Under the pieces are notes generated by a model. That model made no database searches and had not been told where the DNA came from. It saw nothing but the letters and a program-made list of their open reading frames with translations. 64,000 bases of DNA, taken from assembly GCF_024347295.1 (NCBI RefSeq), contig NZ_AP025458.1:496001-560000 (forward strand). The letters run 5' to 3'. The stretch is from Vibrio artabrorum (GTDB lineage: Bacteria; Pseudomonadota; Gammaproteobacteria; Enterobacterales; Vibrionaceae). Positions 36,274 through 44,753 of this stretch are shown in pieces. Made by a program: the position numbers and the translations under genes. Numbering within the stretch: the stretch's first letter is position 1; each line of letters starts with the position of its first letter.

Positions 36274-36651
36274 TTATAGAGACTCAGTAAAAGTACGAGC
36301 GATAACGTCACGTTGTTGCTCTGGTGTTAGTGAGTTGAAACGCACTGCGTAACCAGAAACACGAATCGTTAGCTGAGGGTAGTTCTCTGGGTGAGCAACA
36401 GCATCTTCTAGTGTTTCACGCTTAAGAACGTTAACGTTTAGGTGTTGGCCACCTTCGATGCGAGGAGCTGCTTCAATTGCTACTTCGCGGCTTTCGTAGT
36501 CGCCTAGGTCTGCTGCTGAGATAACTTGGTCAGCTTCGAAGCCTGCTGTAGCAACAACACAACGAGCTTCATTCTTTTCGCTGTCTAGTAGCCAGATTGA
36601 GTTTAATAGGTCATCGTTTGCTGCTTTAGTAATTTGAATACCTTGGATCAT
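36274..36651 (-). CDS. grcA: Autonomous glycyl radical cofactor
   Basis: 125 aa. C-terminal glycyl-radical motif [10 protein letters not shown] with Gly100, as in YfiD/GrcA and the end of pyruvate formate-lyase; [28 protein letters not shown] is the matching PFL-like part. It repairs oxygen-damaged pyruvate formate-lyase by replacing its C-terminal piece. Two FNR-type boxes lie upstream, which fits anaerobic induction. Confidence 0.96.
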   Translation of the reverse strand: MIQGIQITKAANDDLLNSIWLLDSEKNEARCVVATAGFEADQVISAADLGDYESREVAIEAAPRIEGGQHLNVNVLKRETLEDAVAHPENYPQLTIRVSGYAVRFNSLTPEQQRDVIARTFTESL

Positions 36652-36749
36652 AACTATCTCCTAGTCCACTGAATGTGGTTTGATTATGGTGTTAACTTTC
36701 GATTTTTATTGAGCTGGGTAATGTATACCTAATACCCGCAAGGTTAACA

Positions 36750-36763
36750 TTGATTTAAGTCAA
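36750..36763. promoter_or_regulatory. FNR-type box 1 upstream of grcA
   Basis: TTGATTTAAGTCAA, one mismatch to TTGAT-N4-ATCAA, centred about 105 bases upstream of the grcA start codon. Confidence 0.6.
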
Positions 36764-36802
36764 AAAACAACCAAAAACCATATTTTTACAAAGGTAATTA
36801 TA

Positions 36803-36816
36803 TTGAGGTAAATCAA
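36803..36816. promoter_or_regulatory. FNR-type box 2 upstream of grcA
   Basis: TTGAGGTAAATCAA, one mismatch to the consensus, 53 bases farther upstream than box 1 (five helical turns). A tandem arrangement like this is known upstream of E. coli yfiD. The rest of the 36652-36977 gap is AT-rich and holds the nfo promoter. Confidence 0.55.
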
Positions 36817-36977
36817 TAAAACCTTTGAAAACAAAACAATTACAAAATATTTTAAAGTATAAAAAATATTTAACAGCCAAATTTGTTGTAAGTTTACTAC
36901 ATTTGTTGTGTTTTTATTGAACTACAATCGATACGGCCCTTTATTTAACCAGCATTCTGAAAGTGTAAAGTGATTTA

Positions 36978-37886
36978 ATGACAAACAATCGTTCATCCTC
37001 AAAACCTGAAACCAAGATTAAGTTTATTGGCGCTCATGTATCGGCAGCGGGTGGTGTTGATCAGGCGCCGATGCGTGCGCGTGAAATTGGCGCCAATGCG
37101 TTCGCACTGTTTACTAAGAACCAGAGACAATGGGCGGCAAAACCGCTAGAAGCCAAGACCATTAGTGCCTTTAAAGCCAATTGCAAAATGTTAGGCTTTG
37201 GTGCTGAGCACATTCTTCCTCATGACTCTTACCTGATTAACCTAGGAGCGCCAGAAGAAGAGAAGCTAGAGAAATCACGCGCTGCTTTTATTGATGAAAT
37301 GGAGCGTTGTAATCAACTTGGATTAACGCTTTTGAATTTTCATCCAGGGAGTCATTTAAAGAAAATCTCAGAAAGCGAATGTTTGGCTAAGATTGCTGAA
37401 TCGATCAACTTAGCTCATCAAGCGGTGCCTGACGTTATCGCCGTGATTGAAAATACGTCAGGGCAGGGGACTAACCTAGGTTGGAAGTTTGAGCACCTAG
37501 CTGAAATTATCGATCAGGTAGAAGATAAGTCACGTGTGGGTGTGTGTTTAGACACTTGCCATACGTTTACGGCTGGTTACGACTTACGTACCAAAGAGGC
37601 GTGTGAGCATACTTTTGCTGAGTTCGACCGCATCGTGGGTATGCACTATCTAAGAGCAATGCACATCAATGATTCAAAAGCTGAGTTCGCGAGCCGAGTC
37701 GATCGACACCATTCTTTAGGAAAAGGCGAAATTGGCTGGGATTGTTTTGAGTATATTGCCTCTGATTCGCGCTTTAATGGTATCCCTCTTATCTTGGAAA
37801 CTATTGATTCGACGATCTGGAAAGAGGAAATTCAACAACTTAGAATGTTTCATCGCTCAGCAACGCTAGCGAGCGAAGAAGCGTAA
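36978..37886 (+). CDS. nfo: Endonuclease IV
   Basis: 302 aa, about 17 more than E. coli Nfo because of an N-terminal extension ([14 protein letters not shown]). AP-endonuclease 2 TIM barrel with zinc-ligand motifs in order: [48 protein letters not shown]. It cuts 5' of abasic sites and some oxidised bases. Monocistronic by appearance, divergent from grcA. Confidence 0.95.
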   Translation: MTNNRSSSKPETKIKFIGAHVSAAGGVDQAPMRAREIGANAFALFTKNQRQWAAKPLEAKTISAFKANCKMLGFGAEHILPHDSYLINLGAPEEEKLEKSRAAFIDEMERCNQLGLTLLNFHPGSHLKKISESECLAKIAESINLAHQAVPDVIAVIENTSGQGTNLGWKFEHLAEIIDQVEDKSRVGVCLDTCHTFTAGYDLRTKEACEHTFAEFDRIVGMHYLRAMHINDSKAEFASRVDRHHSLGKGEIGWDCFEYIASDSRFNGIPLILETIDSTIWKEEIQQLRMFHRSATLASEEA

Positions 37887-37925
37887 TAATAGAGGGCAAA
37901 ATTTATTTCCGTCTCTTTCTAAAAA

Positions 37926-37954
37926 TTGGCACCTTTCTTTCATAGTCTTAAAGT
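37926..37954 (+). promoter_or_regulatory. Promoter of the 36-codon small gene
   Basis: TTGGCA (37926-37931), 17-base spacer, TAAAGT (37949-37954), 39 bases before the small ATG. Good spacing and -35 box. Confidence 0.5.
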
Positions 37955-37992
37955 GAATATGTAGTTCACGATGTCTTAGAGGAGGTGCCTTT

Positions 37993-38103
37993 ATGTATTC
38001 AATCACCCAAACTTCAACTATTGCTGTCGCACGCCGTTTACCAACACCAAACCGTCATGTGCATAACCATGGTCACCATCGTACACAGCAGAAAAGTGGT
38101 TAA
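37993..38103 (+). CDS. Predicted small protein, basic and His-rich (36 aa)
   Basis: ATG 37993 to TAA 38101. A near-perfect ribosome site (AGAGGAGGTG) lies 6 bases upstream and a promoter-like sequence further up. The peptide is basic, with six His in the second half (NRHVHNHGHHRTQQKSG) and no membrane segment. I know no function. The strong SD and independent promoter make real translation likely. It lies between nfo and ung. Confidence 0.55.
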   Translation: MYSITQTSTIAVARRLPTPNRHVHNHGHHRTQQKSG

Positions 38104-38174
38104 TCGAGATAAACACAACTTGAACTGATTATTATGATTCATCAACAAGTGAACCCTACACATCATGTTTATTG

Positions 38175-38237
38175 ATAGCGGTATGAGGTATAACTAGAGC
38201 CTTATTTAGGACCGTTAGCCGATACCGCTATTTTTTT
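38175..38237 (+). terminator. Long-loop hairpin with T-run before ung
   Basis: ATAGCGGTAT (38175-38184) pairs with ATACCGCTAT (38222-38231) across 37 bases, followed by seven T. It can end the small-gene transcript, or be the 3' end of a short RNA. The 38104-38174 stretch has no gene. Confidence 0.55.
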
Positions 38238-38286
38238 GTCTGGCAAAAGATCCCCCTAAAAACCTTGATGATTGGGAAGTAAAACG

Positions 38287-38967
38287 ATGAGCGCACCAAA
38301 GACTTGGGAATCCATTATTAGTGATGAACGTGAAAAAGAGTACTTTCAGAGTGTGCTGGCGTTTGTTGAACGGCAACGCAATAGTGGTAAAACCGTCTAT
38401 CCTCCACAGGAACAGGTGTTCAGTGCCTTCGAGGTGACGCCTTTTGAGTCGGTGCGAGTGGTTATTTTAGGTCAAGACCCTTATCACGGTGCCAACCAAG
38501 CTCACGGTTTAGCATTCTCCGTGTTGCCTGGTGTTAAAATTCCGCCTTCGCTGCGTAATATGTACAAAGAACTCGCTCAAGATATAGAGGGCTTTGAGAT
38601 CCCTAATCATGGATATCTTGATGCATGGGCGTCACAAGGTGTGTTGATGTTGAATACGGTACTGACGGTAGAAGAGGCCAAAGCGCACTCACATGCAAAG
38701 TGTGGCTGGGAACATTTTACTGATGCGATCATCGCTGAGTTGAATCAACGTTCGGAACCGGTCATTTTCTTGCTTTGGGGAGCACACGCTCAAAAGAAAG
38801 GCCAAGTGATTGATACGAACAAGCACTATGTCTTGGTTGCGCCTCATCCATCGCCACTATCTGCACGCCGTGGCTTCTTTGGTTGTCAGCACTTCTCAAT
38901 AACCAATAAGCTGCTTTCTTCGCTTGATCAACAACCTATCGATTGGCGGTTACCCACAGAACTGTAG
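38287..38967 (+). CDS. ung: Uracil-DNA glycosylase
   Basis: 226 aa from ATG 38287; an earlier TTG at 38272 is less likely. Family motifs are all there: water-activating [18 protein letters not shown], then [11 protein letters not shown] and the DNA-intercalating loop [14 protein letters not shown]. It removes uracil from DNA to start base excision repair. Confidence 0.97.
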   Translation: MSAPKTWESIISDEREKEYFQSVLAFVERQRNSGKTVYPPQEQVFSAFEVTPFESVRVVILGQDPYHGANQAHGLAFSVLPGVKIPPSLRNMYKELAQDIEGFEIPNHGYLDAWASQGVLMLNTVLTVEEAKAHSHAKCGWEHFTDAIIAELNQRSEPVIFLLWGAHAQKKGQVIDTNKHYVLVAPHPSPLSARRGFFGCQHFSITNKLLSSLDQQPIDWRLPTEL

Positions 38968-39053
38968 ATTGATGGTTTTCTGAGCAGGGTCAAACCATAA
39001 ATAAGCATCTTCGTATACACTTGTAAACAGTAGGTGTAATGGAGTGCAATACT

Positions 39054-39605
39054 ATGATGATTGAAAGGATAAGACGAGAACATGGCTATATGGCTCGTTT
39101 GCTGGCGATTCTCAATAATAAATTAGAGTGTCTAAAACAAGAGCATGAAATAAACTATAGCTTGATCGCGGAGGTGGTTCACTATTTGATGAATCATTCG
39201 GAAAAGGTGCATCATCCTAAAGAAGATGTCATTTATCGTTATTACCTCAAGCAATATGGAAGTGACCAAGTCATTGAAGATCTGGAGCTAGAGCATCAAT
39301 TGCTTTCGGAAAAAACGGCCGACTTTTTGGCTTTAGTCGATATGATCCTCCAAGATGCAGTCGTGCCTCAGCAAGTGTTTATTGAACAGCTTGAAGCCTT
39401 TGTTGAGGCGCAGCGAAAGCACATGGAATTTGAAGAAAAGCATGTACTGCCAATGATTGTTGAGTCATTTACTGTTAAAGATTGGCAAGAGGTCGAATCG
39501 CAATGGCTTCAACCTGAAAACGACCCCGTCTTTGGAGAGACGATTGCCGATCAATACCGTCAGCTTGCAGCCCGTGTGCGACAAAATGAACAAGAGTGTG
39601 TTTAG
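39054..39605 (+). CDS. Hemerythrin-like domain protein
   Basis: 183 aa from ATG 39054 (MMIERIRREHGYM), with GGAG upstream; an ATG at 39039 would add five residues and is an alternative. The His/Glu pattern of a hemerythrin four-helix bundle is visible: RREHGYM, HYLMNHSEKVHHPKEDVIYRYY, LELEHQLLSEKT, RKHMEFEEKHVLPM. A di-iron, oxygen- or NO-responsive role is usual for the family; the specific role is unknown. Cytoplasmic, no signal peptide. Confidence 0.82.
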   Translation: MMIERIRREHGYMARLLAILNNKLECLKQEHEINYSLIAEVVHYLMNHSEKVHHPKEDVIYRYYLKQYGSDQVIEDLELEHQLLSEKTADFLALVDMILQDAVVPQQVFIEQLEAFVEAQRKHMEFEEKHVLPMIVESFTVKDWQEVESQWLQPENDPVFGETIADQYRQLAARVRQNEQECV

Positions 39606-39633
39606 TCTATAAGCACCGTTAGTATGAGTATTG

Positions 39634-39660
39634 AAGCACCTCTATGTAGAGGTGCTTTTT
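39634..39660 (+). terminator. Terminator after hemerythrin-like gene
   Basis: AAGCACCTCTA-TG-TAGAGGTGCTT perfect stem followed by T-run, 29 bases past the stop. Confidence 0.85.
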
Positions 39661-39748
39661 CTATTCGTCATTTTATACTCACTCGTCCTTTGTCATCGAT
39701 CATTGGCGTTCAAAAAGACGCTTTGAATCGGTGAGCTAGCCCAGATAT

Positions 39749-39777
39749 TAAAAAGGCACCGATATAGGTGCCTTTTA
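39749..39777 (-). terminator. Terminator of the DUF3545 gene
   Basis: AAAAGGCACC-GATATA-GGTGCCTTTT, with T-run on the minus strand. 25 bases past the stop at 39802; could act both ways. Confidence 0.8.
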
Positions 39778-39801
39778 CTATCTAATTTCTTATCGTGCTG
39801 A

Positions 39802-39990
39802 TTAAAGCTTTATATCGTCAAGGTCGAAGTCAAGACCTAGGTTCATCTCTCTCAGCTCTTTCTCAAGCTGCCTACGATCATTGATGGCTTCGATTTCACG
39901 CCACTTACGCTTGAGTGGTTTTGAGCGTGCTTTTTGAGTTGATCGAGGCATTTCTAGTTCTGATATTTCATCGAATTGAAAGCTATCCAT
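39802..39990 (-). CDS. Small DUF3545-type protein
   Basis: 62 aa from ATG 39988-39990, chosen because GGAAGGAGAT lies 9 bases upstream. Highly charged: an acidic start (MDSFQFDEISELEMP), a basic middle (KPLKRKWREIEAINDRRQLEKELREM) and an acidic tail. It resembles the short vibrio proteins of DUF3545; function unknown. Confidence 0.7.
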   Translation of the reverse strand: MDSFQFDEISELEMPRSTQKARSKPLKRKWREIEAINDRRQLEKELREMNLGLDFDLDDIKL

Positions 39991-40698
39991 AAGCCATATC
40001 TCCTTCCGTGGGACTCGTGCTTGCGAGCTAATAAATATCATATTTAGGCTCACAATAACCTTGATTTGTTTCTCATTTGTTTCATTTTCATGAATGTTTT
40101 GTTCTTTTTTTTATGCAAACTCACACATTTTCTTTTATTTGCAGTATAAAAAACAGGCAAACAGATTGGCATGAACAATTAAATTAAACGTGTTTGAATG
40201 TTAATTCATTGTGCGAAAGGAATATCACTTTGACTCTAGCGTATTAAGTCGCTCATTGTGCAGTGCAGTATGGGAATCGAGTTGTTCTAGAAAAATCCTC
40301 AGATCGTCACTATACCTTGTACAACCTAGGTTGGTGTTAATTTTATAGAATGATGTTTTTGTTTTGGTTGGGGGCGGATTGTTGTTGAGATTATGTCCCT
40401 ATAATGTGACTTTTATTGAGGGTGATTGTTTTTGATGCTGTTAACAAAAGGTGTATTATTAGTGAAATGTCATTTTAATATAAGTGTGTTTGCATATTGA
40501 TTTTTAAGCCATCTCGCTGCATTATCCGCCCGTCAAAAAATACACTGATACGTAAAATGGATGCATGAAGCGACATTTACAGTCTCAATCGCCGCAAGAA
40601 TATAACAAGAGTGCCGACACAACATTGACAGAGGCATAGGCGATTAAGAGGAAGGCTAGGAAGCATGATCGGTGCTTAAACTCAATTACGAGGTTCAC
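39991..40698. other. Long intergenic region upstream of the alanine symporter
   Basis: 708 bases with no gene I can support. It contains a candidate symporter promoter (40497-40525) and a possible structured leader: AATCGCC (40589-40595) can pair with GGCGATT near 40639-40645. TATAAT at 40400-40405 has no good -35. I looked for the glycine-aptamer pattern and did not find it. Confidence 0.5.
40497..40525 (+). promoter_or_regulatory. Candidate promoter of the symporter gene
   Basis: TTGATT (40497-40502), 17 bases, CATTAT (40520-40525). It would give a leader of about 165 bases before the GTG start. Confidence 0.4.
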
Positions 40699-42126
40699 GT
40701 GACAGACTTAATCAATTTGATGAACGATCTCCTGTGGGGATCTATCTTAGTTTACTTACTGGTTGGTGTGGGTATCTACTTCACTGTACGACTAGGCTTC
40801 ATTCAATTCCGCCATTTCGGCCACATGTTCTCTGTTCTTAGAAACAGCCGTAAAGCAGACAGTGCTGGTATCTCTTCTTTCCAAGCTCTTTGTACCAGTC
40901 TCGCTGCTCGTGTAGGTACGGGTAACATGGCAGGTGTTGCTGTAGCGCTAACCGCGGGTGGCCCTGGTGCTATCTTCTGGATGTGGCTAATCGCCATGCT
41001 AGGTATGGCAACATCGTTTGCAGAAAGCACACTGGCACAGCTATACAAAACGCGTGATAACGACGGTAACTACCGCGGCGGCCCTGCATACTACATGGAG
41101 AAAGGCCTAGGCATGCGCTGGATGGGGGTTCTATTCTCTATCTTCCTAATCATTGCATTCGGTCTGGTATTCAACGCGGTTCAAGCAAACGCGATTGCAA
41201 GTGCAATGAACACAGCATTCGACCTTGAGCGTAGCTACGTTGGTGTTGGTATCGTCATCATCTCTGCATTCGTTATCTTTGGTGGTATCCGTAAGATTGC
41301 ACGTACAGCAGAAATCATCGTTCCAATCATGGCATTAGCTTATCTAGCGATCGCTATGTACGTGATGTTCGCGAATATTGAGAAAGTGCCTGAAGTACTG
41401 GCTCTTATCTTCAAGAGTGCGTTCGGCCTGCAAGAAGCAGCAGCGGGTGGTCTAGGTTACGCCATCGCACAAGCGATGATTAACGGCATTAAACGTGGTT
41501 TGTTCTCGAACGAAGCGGGGATGGGTTCTGCGCCAAATGCAGCCGCTTCTGCTACGCCTTATCCACCGCACCCAGCATCACAAGGTTACGTGCAAATGCT
41601 AGGCGTGTTTATGGATACGATTGTGATCTGTTCAGCTACAGTAGCCATCATCCTGATGTCTGGTGAGTATGTACCACACGGTGAAGTTACCGGTATCGAA
41701 CTAACGCAACGCGCCCTGACAGCGCAAGTTGGCGAATGGGGCGGCATCTTTGTCGCGGTAGCGATTTTCTTCTTCGCTTTCACTTCAATCATTGCAAATT
41801 ATTCGTACGCCGAAACGAACCTGATCTTTTTAGAGCATAACAACAAGAAGGGCCTAGTGATGTTCCGTCTCGTCGTGCTCGGTATGGTGATGTTCGGGTC
41901 TCTCGCGACATTGCCAACGGTGTGGGCATTGGCTGACGTATCGATGGGCCTAATGGCGATCGTTAACTTGGTGGCGATTATCCTGCTATCGGGCATCGTG
42001 ATTAAACTAGCGAAAGACTACAACCGTCAATTGGATGCAGGTAAAGTACCAACGTTTAATACTGATGATTTCCCTGAGCTTAAGGCTCAGTTGGAAGAGG
42101 GTATTTGGGATAACAATAACAAGTAA
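40699..42126 (+). CDS. Sodium:alanine (glycine) symporter, AGCS family
   Basis: 475 aa from GTG 40699 (MTDLINLMNDLLWGSILVYLL), chosen for the ACGAGG 5 bases upstream; a GTG at 40672 would add nine residues. About eleven membrane segments. Family signatures are present: GVGIYFTVRLGFIQFRHF, FQALCTSLAARVGTGNMAGVAVA, GGPAYYMEKGLG, FSNEAGMGSAPNAAASA. It imports alanine or glycine with sodium. It ends in a strong terminator into whose T-tract the rhamnose island is inserted. Confidence 0.93.
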   Translation: MTDLINLMNDLLWGSILVYLLVGVGIYFTVRLGFIQFRHFGHMFSVLRNSRKADSAGISSFQALCTSLAARVGTGNMAGVAVALTAGGPGAIFWMWLIAMLGMATSFAESTLAQLYKTRDNDGNYRGGPAYYMEKGLGMRWMGVLFSIFLIIAFGLVFNAVQANAIASAMNTAFDLERSYVGVGIVIISAFVIFGGIRKIARTAEIIVPIMALAYLAIAMYVMFANIEKVPEVLALIFKSAFGLQEAAAGGLGYAIAQAMINGIKRGLFSNEAGMGSAPNAAASATPYPPHPASQGYVQMLGVFMDTIVICSATVAIILMSGEYVPHGEVTGIELTQRALTAQVGEWGGIFVAVAIFFFAFTSIIANYSYAETNLIFLEHNNKKGLVMFRLVVLGMVMFGSLATLPTVWALADVSMGLMAIVNLVAIILLSGIVIKLAKDYNRQLDAGKVPTFNTDDFPELKAQLEEGIWDNNNK

Positions 42127-42166
42127 GCTTGTTGGAGCGACAATCCGCTCATCCTAGAATAACCCG

Positions 42167-42199
42167 AAAGACCAAGGTTTCGACCTTGGTCTTTTTTTT
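42167..42199 (+). terminator. Symporter terminator, broken by the island
   Basis: AAAGACCAAGG-TTTCGA-CCTTGGTCTTT then an eight-T run (42192-42199). The IS6 copy starts two bases later, at 42201. Confidence 0.9.
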
Positions 42200-42200
42200 G

Positions 42201-43005
42201 GGTTCTGTCACAAATCTAATTAGAGGCGTGGCAGACCAACCCTAGAGATACAATTATACTATGAGTGCGTAGAATCGCTCAAAGGCCGTCTGCCCTTCAA
42301 TATCTATCTGCTCTTGTTTTAACATCGTCCACACTTCTCGCCCATGCAAACTGGCCAAGGCTCCTTCCGTTGACTTCCAACCCAGCGCTTGACGTGTTTT
42401 TTGCTTCACCCAACAGTTACTCTGCTCAACGATATTGTTCAGATATTTAATGTCCAAAATCTCTACCAAGGAGAGCATAAAATACCCCGTCAACTAGAGC
42501 TGTACATTCATCGAATCAATGGCCGCGTAGTTACTCTTACTTCCGTCTACGACGACTTTGCTTGGTAAACCATTTTGTGCAATCGCCTTATTCAGAAAGG
42601 CTTTAGCAGCAGCTTCATCACGGTTAGGGCTAAGATAATAATCGATCACTTTCCCAAACTTATCGACGGCTCGGTAGTAGTAGACCCACAGGCCTTTTAC
42701 TTTGATGTAGGTTTCATCCATTCGCCACGAGTCAGACACGGGCTTCTTTCTACACCTCGCTTTGTGCTCTAATATTGGCGTAAATTTGATAACCCAACGA
42801 TTAATCGTGGCGTGAGCTACAACGACACCGCGCTCTAATTGAATCTCTTCAATTTCACGATAACTGAGTTTTAGGCGAAGTAATAACGTACGGTTTCGAG
42901 AATAACTTCAGAAGGGAAGTGGCAGCCTTTAAACATTAGGAATCCGTCTCATGAATAGAAATGAAGCAAATCTTAACTTAATGACTCAAAGTTTGCGACA
43001 GAACC
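42201..43005 (-). mobile_element. IS6-family insertion sequence, copy 1
   Basis: 805 bp. Terminal repeats GGTTCTGTCACAAA on the left and TTTGCGACAGAACC on the right (14 bp, one mismatch). These resemble the IS26 ends (GGCACTGTTGCAAA). It is nearly identical to copy 2. The transposase reads on the minus strand. Confidence 0.92.
42254..42936 (-). pseudogene. IS6 transposase, copy 1 (frameshift and nonsense)
   Basis: The gene begins MFKGCHFPSEVILETVRYY (ATG 42934-42936), loses one C near 42880 and stops; the true frame resumes with LRLKLSYREIEEIQLERGV. A TAG at 42494-42496 then replaces the Trp codon of copy 2. The DDE residues are still recognisable: RMDETYIKVKG, VVVDGSKSN, NNIVEQSN. Copy 1 also reads VVAHAT where copy 2 has VVDHAT. 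It cannot make a full enzyme. Confidence 0.88.
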
Positions 43006-43115
43006 CTTTGTATTTAAAAATCAAGAATAATTTATGTTTTACATAGATATTGTTGTGCGTAGGTCCTCAATTTAACGTAACGGCACTTAGTTCAAGGTAA
43101 GGGATCTCAATGTTT
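43006..43115. other. Unassigned 110-bp segment between IS copy 1 and an IS end fragment
   Basis: AT-rich, no reading frame and no similarity I recognise. Probably leftover from an earlier insertion or deletion. Confidence 0.4.
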
Positions 43116-43153
43116 GGTTCTGTCGCAAATCTAATTAGAGGCGTGGCAGACCA
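43116..43153 (-). mobile_element. IS6 left-end fragment
   Basis: 38 bases identical to the left end of copy 2, from GGTTCTGTCGCAAA to GGCAGACCA, then the similarity ends. It is a solo remnant of a third IS copy next to the rhaB promoter. Confidence 0.85.
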
Positions 43154-43202
43154 CCCTCTCATCTTGCTAAGTATAAGAATTTAGACTTAGATCCCCGTTA
43201 TC

Positions 43203-43232
43203 TTGAAAAAATAACCATCAAACGAATTATAT
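43203..43232 (+). promoter_or_regulatory. Candidate rhaB promoter
   Basis: TTGAAA (43203-43208), 18 bases, TTATAT (43227-43232). About 70 bases ahead of the rhaB start. An AraC-type activator would be expected to bind just upstream, where the IS fragment ends. Confidence 0.4.
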
Positions 43233-43272
43233 CTATTTTTTTTTAAGTTATTAGTTCATGACGCGCGCTTAA

Positions 43273-43298
43273 ATGACCTCAAGCAAATTAGAGGTCAT
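43273..43298 (+). promoter_or_regulatory. Inverted repeat enclosing the rhaB ribosome-binding site
   Basis: ATGACCTC (43273-43280) and GAGGTCAT (43291-43298), perfect 8-bp arms with a 10-base loop. The GAGG of the 3' arm is the Shine-Dalgarno of rhaB, whose ATG is at 43303. As RNA it would hide the ribosome site; as DNA it could be an operator. Confidence 0.6.
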
Positions 43299-43302
43299 AA
43301 GT

Positions 43303-44739
43303 ATGAGCAATGTTATCGCAGTCGACTTGGGCGCATCGAGCGGTCGAGTGATGGTTGGCACACTAAAAAACTCCAAAGTTTCATTGAAGGAATATCATCG
43401 ATTCCCGAATGTTCAGGTCATTTGCAATGGCCAATCATGTTGGGATCTATATGCAATCCTTGAAGAAATTGAAAGAGGCATATCTAAAGTTGCTGCAAGC
43501 GGTATCGAGATTGATTCACTTGGAATCGATACTTGGGGCGTCGACTTTGTCCTGCTAGACCGATTCGGCAAACATCTAGGCGAATTTGTGAGTTATCGCG
43601 ATGAACGCACTGAAGGCATGATTGATAAGCTGACGTCTGACAGCTCTATTACCCACAAAGACATCTATACGACCACCGGAATTCAGTTTCTAACGTTCAA
43701 CACGATCTATCAACTAAAAGCGATCATTGACGCAAAGCCTGCATGGTTAGAGCGCGTAGATAAGCTTTTATTTATCCCAGATTACCTAAATTACAAACTG
43801 TCTGGCCTGAAGCATTGTGAGTATACAAATGCCTCAACAAGCCAACTTCTTAATTGCGAAACAAAGGAGTGGGATGAAGAGCTAATTACAGCTTGTGGCG
43901 CTAAAAAGTCTTGGTTCTTAGAGCCTACCCTACCAAACAAAGTGGTTGGGCGATTCACACGTCATTGCTGTGACATTCCGGTAATTTCGATCCCTAGCCA
44001 CGACACAGCATCTGCTGTATCGGCTGCCCCAGTTGATAACAAAACTGCATATTTAAGTTCAGGCACGTGGTCTTTGTTAGGGATCGAAAGCTTCGAACCT
44101 TTCACAAGCGAACTCGCATATCAATACAACATCACAAACGAAGGTGGTGTTGAAGGTCGATACCGCGTTCTGAAAAACATCATGGGATTGTGGCTTGTTC
44201 AACGCTTACGAGCTGAGAACCCTTCGCTTGCCTTTTCTGACATGGCATTAATGGCTGAGAGAGCCACCCCATTTAAGTACGTAATTAATCCAAATGACAA
44301 TGCGTTTTTGAACCCAGAATCCATGACTCAAGCCATCGTTGAATGGTTCAAGAGCCGCAATCTAGAGGCCCCAACAACGTTCTCTGAAATCATCCGTTGT
44401 GTATACGATTCTCTGGCCTTGGCTTACTCAACCGCATTGGAAAACATCAAAGAAGTTAGCGAAAGAGAAATCCAATCCATTCGAATTGTTGGCGGCGGCA
44501 CACAAGACAAAATTCTTAATCAACTGTGCGCGGATGTCTGCGAAATCCCTGCCATTACCGAACCGGTAGAGGCCTCTGCGTTAGGCAATGTAACCAACCA
44601 AATGATAGCAATCGGCAAGATATCGAATACCGAGTCAGCTCGCCAGATTATCGAGGCGTCTTGCTCGAAAGTGCGCTATGAGCCAAGTCATATCGAAGGA
44701 CTTGAAGCAATCAAAGCAAACTACAAAAAAATTCTTTAA
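43303..44739 (+). CDS. rhaB: L-rhamnulokinase
   Basis: 478 aa from ATG 43303 ([19 protein letters not shown]), preceded by GAGG. FGGY sugar-kinase fold: N-terminal phosphate loop [45 protein letters not shown], and the ATP-binding [15 protein letters not shown]. It phosphorylates L-rhamnulose. First gene of the operon; rhaA follows with a 14-base gap. Codon use is vibrio-like, so the cluster probably comes from a related genus. Confidence 0.95.
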   Translation: MSNVIAVDLGASSGRVMVGTLKNSKVSLKEYHRFPNVQVICNGQSCWDLYAILEEIERGISKVAASGIEIDSLGIDTWGVDFVLLDRFGKHLGEFVSYRDERTEGMIDKLTSDSSITHKDIYTTTGIQFLTFNTIYQLKAIIDAKPAWLERVDKLLFIPDYLNYKLSGLKHCEYTNASTSQLLNCETKEWDEELITACGAKKSWFLEPTLPNKVVGRFTRHCCDIPVISIPSHDTASAVSAAPVDNKTAYLSSGTWSLLGIESFEPFTSELAYQYNITNEGGVEGRYRVLKNIMGLWLVQRLRAENPSLAFSDMALMAERATPFKYVINPNDNAFLNPESMTQAIVEWFKSRNLEAPTTFSEIIRCVYDSLALAYSTALENIKEVSEREIQSIRIVGGGTQDKILNQLCADVCEIPAITEPVEASALGNVTNQMIAIGKISNTESARQIIEASCSKVRYEPSHIEGLEAIKANYKKIL

Positions 44740-44753
44740 TAAGGAAAAAAACA

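Noticed and set aside
40400..40405. TATAAT as the main symporter promoter
   Set aside because: No acceptable -35 at 16-18 bases; the TTGATT-N17-CATTAT pair further down is better.
40381..40698. Glycine riboswitch before the alanine symporter
   Set aside because: The conserved GGAGAG and GCCGAAGG-type cores are absent from this stretch.
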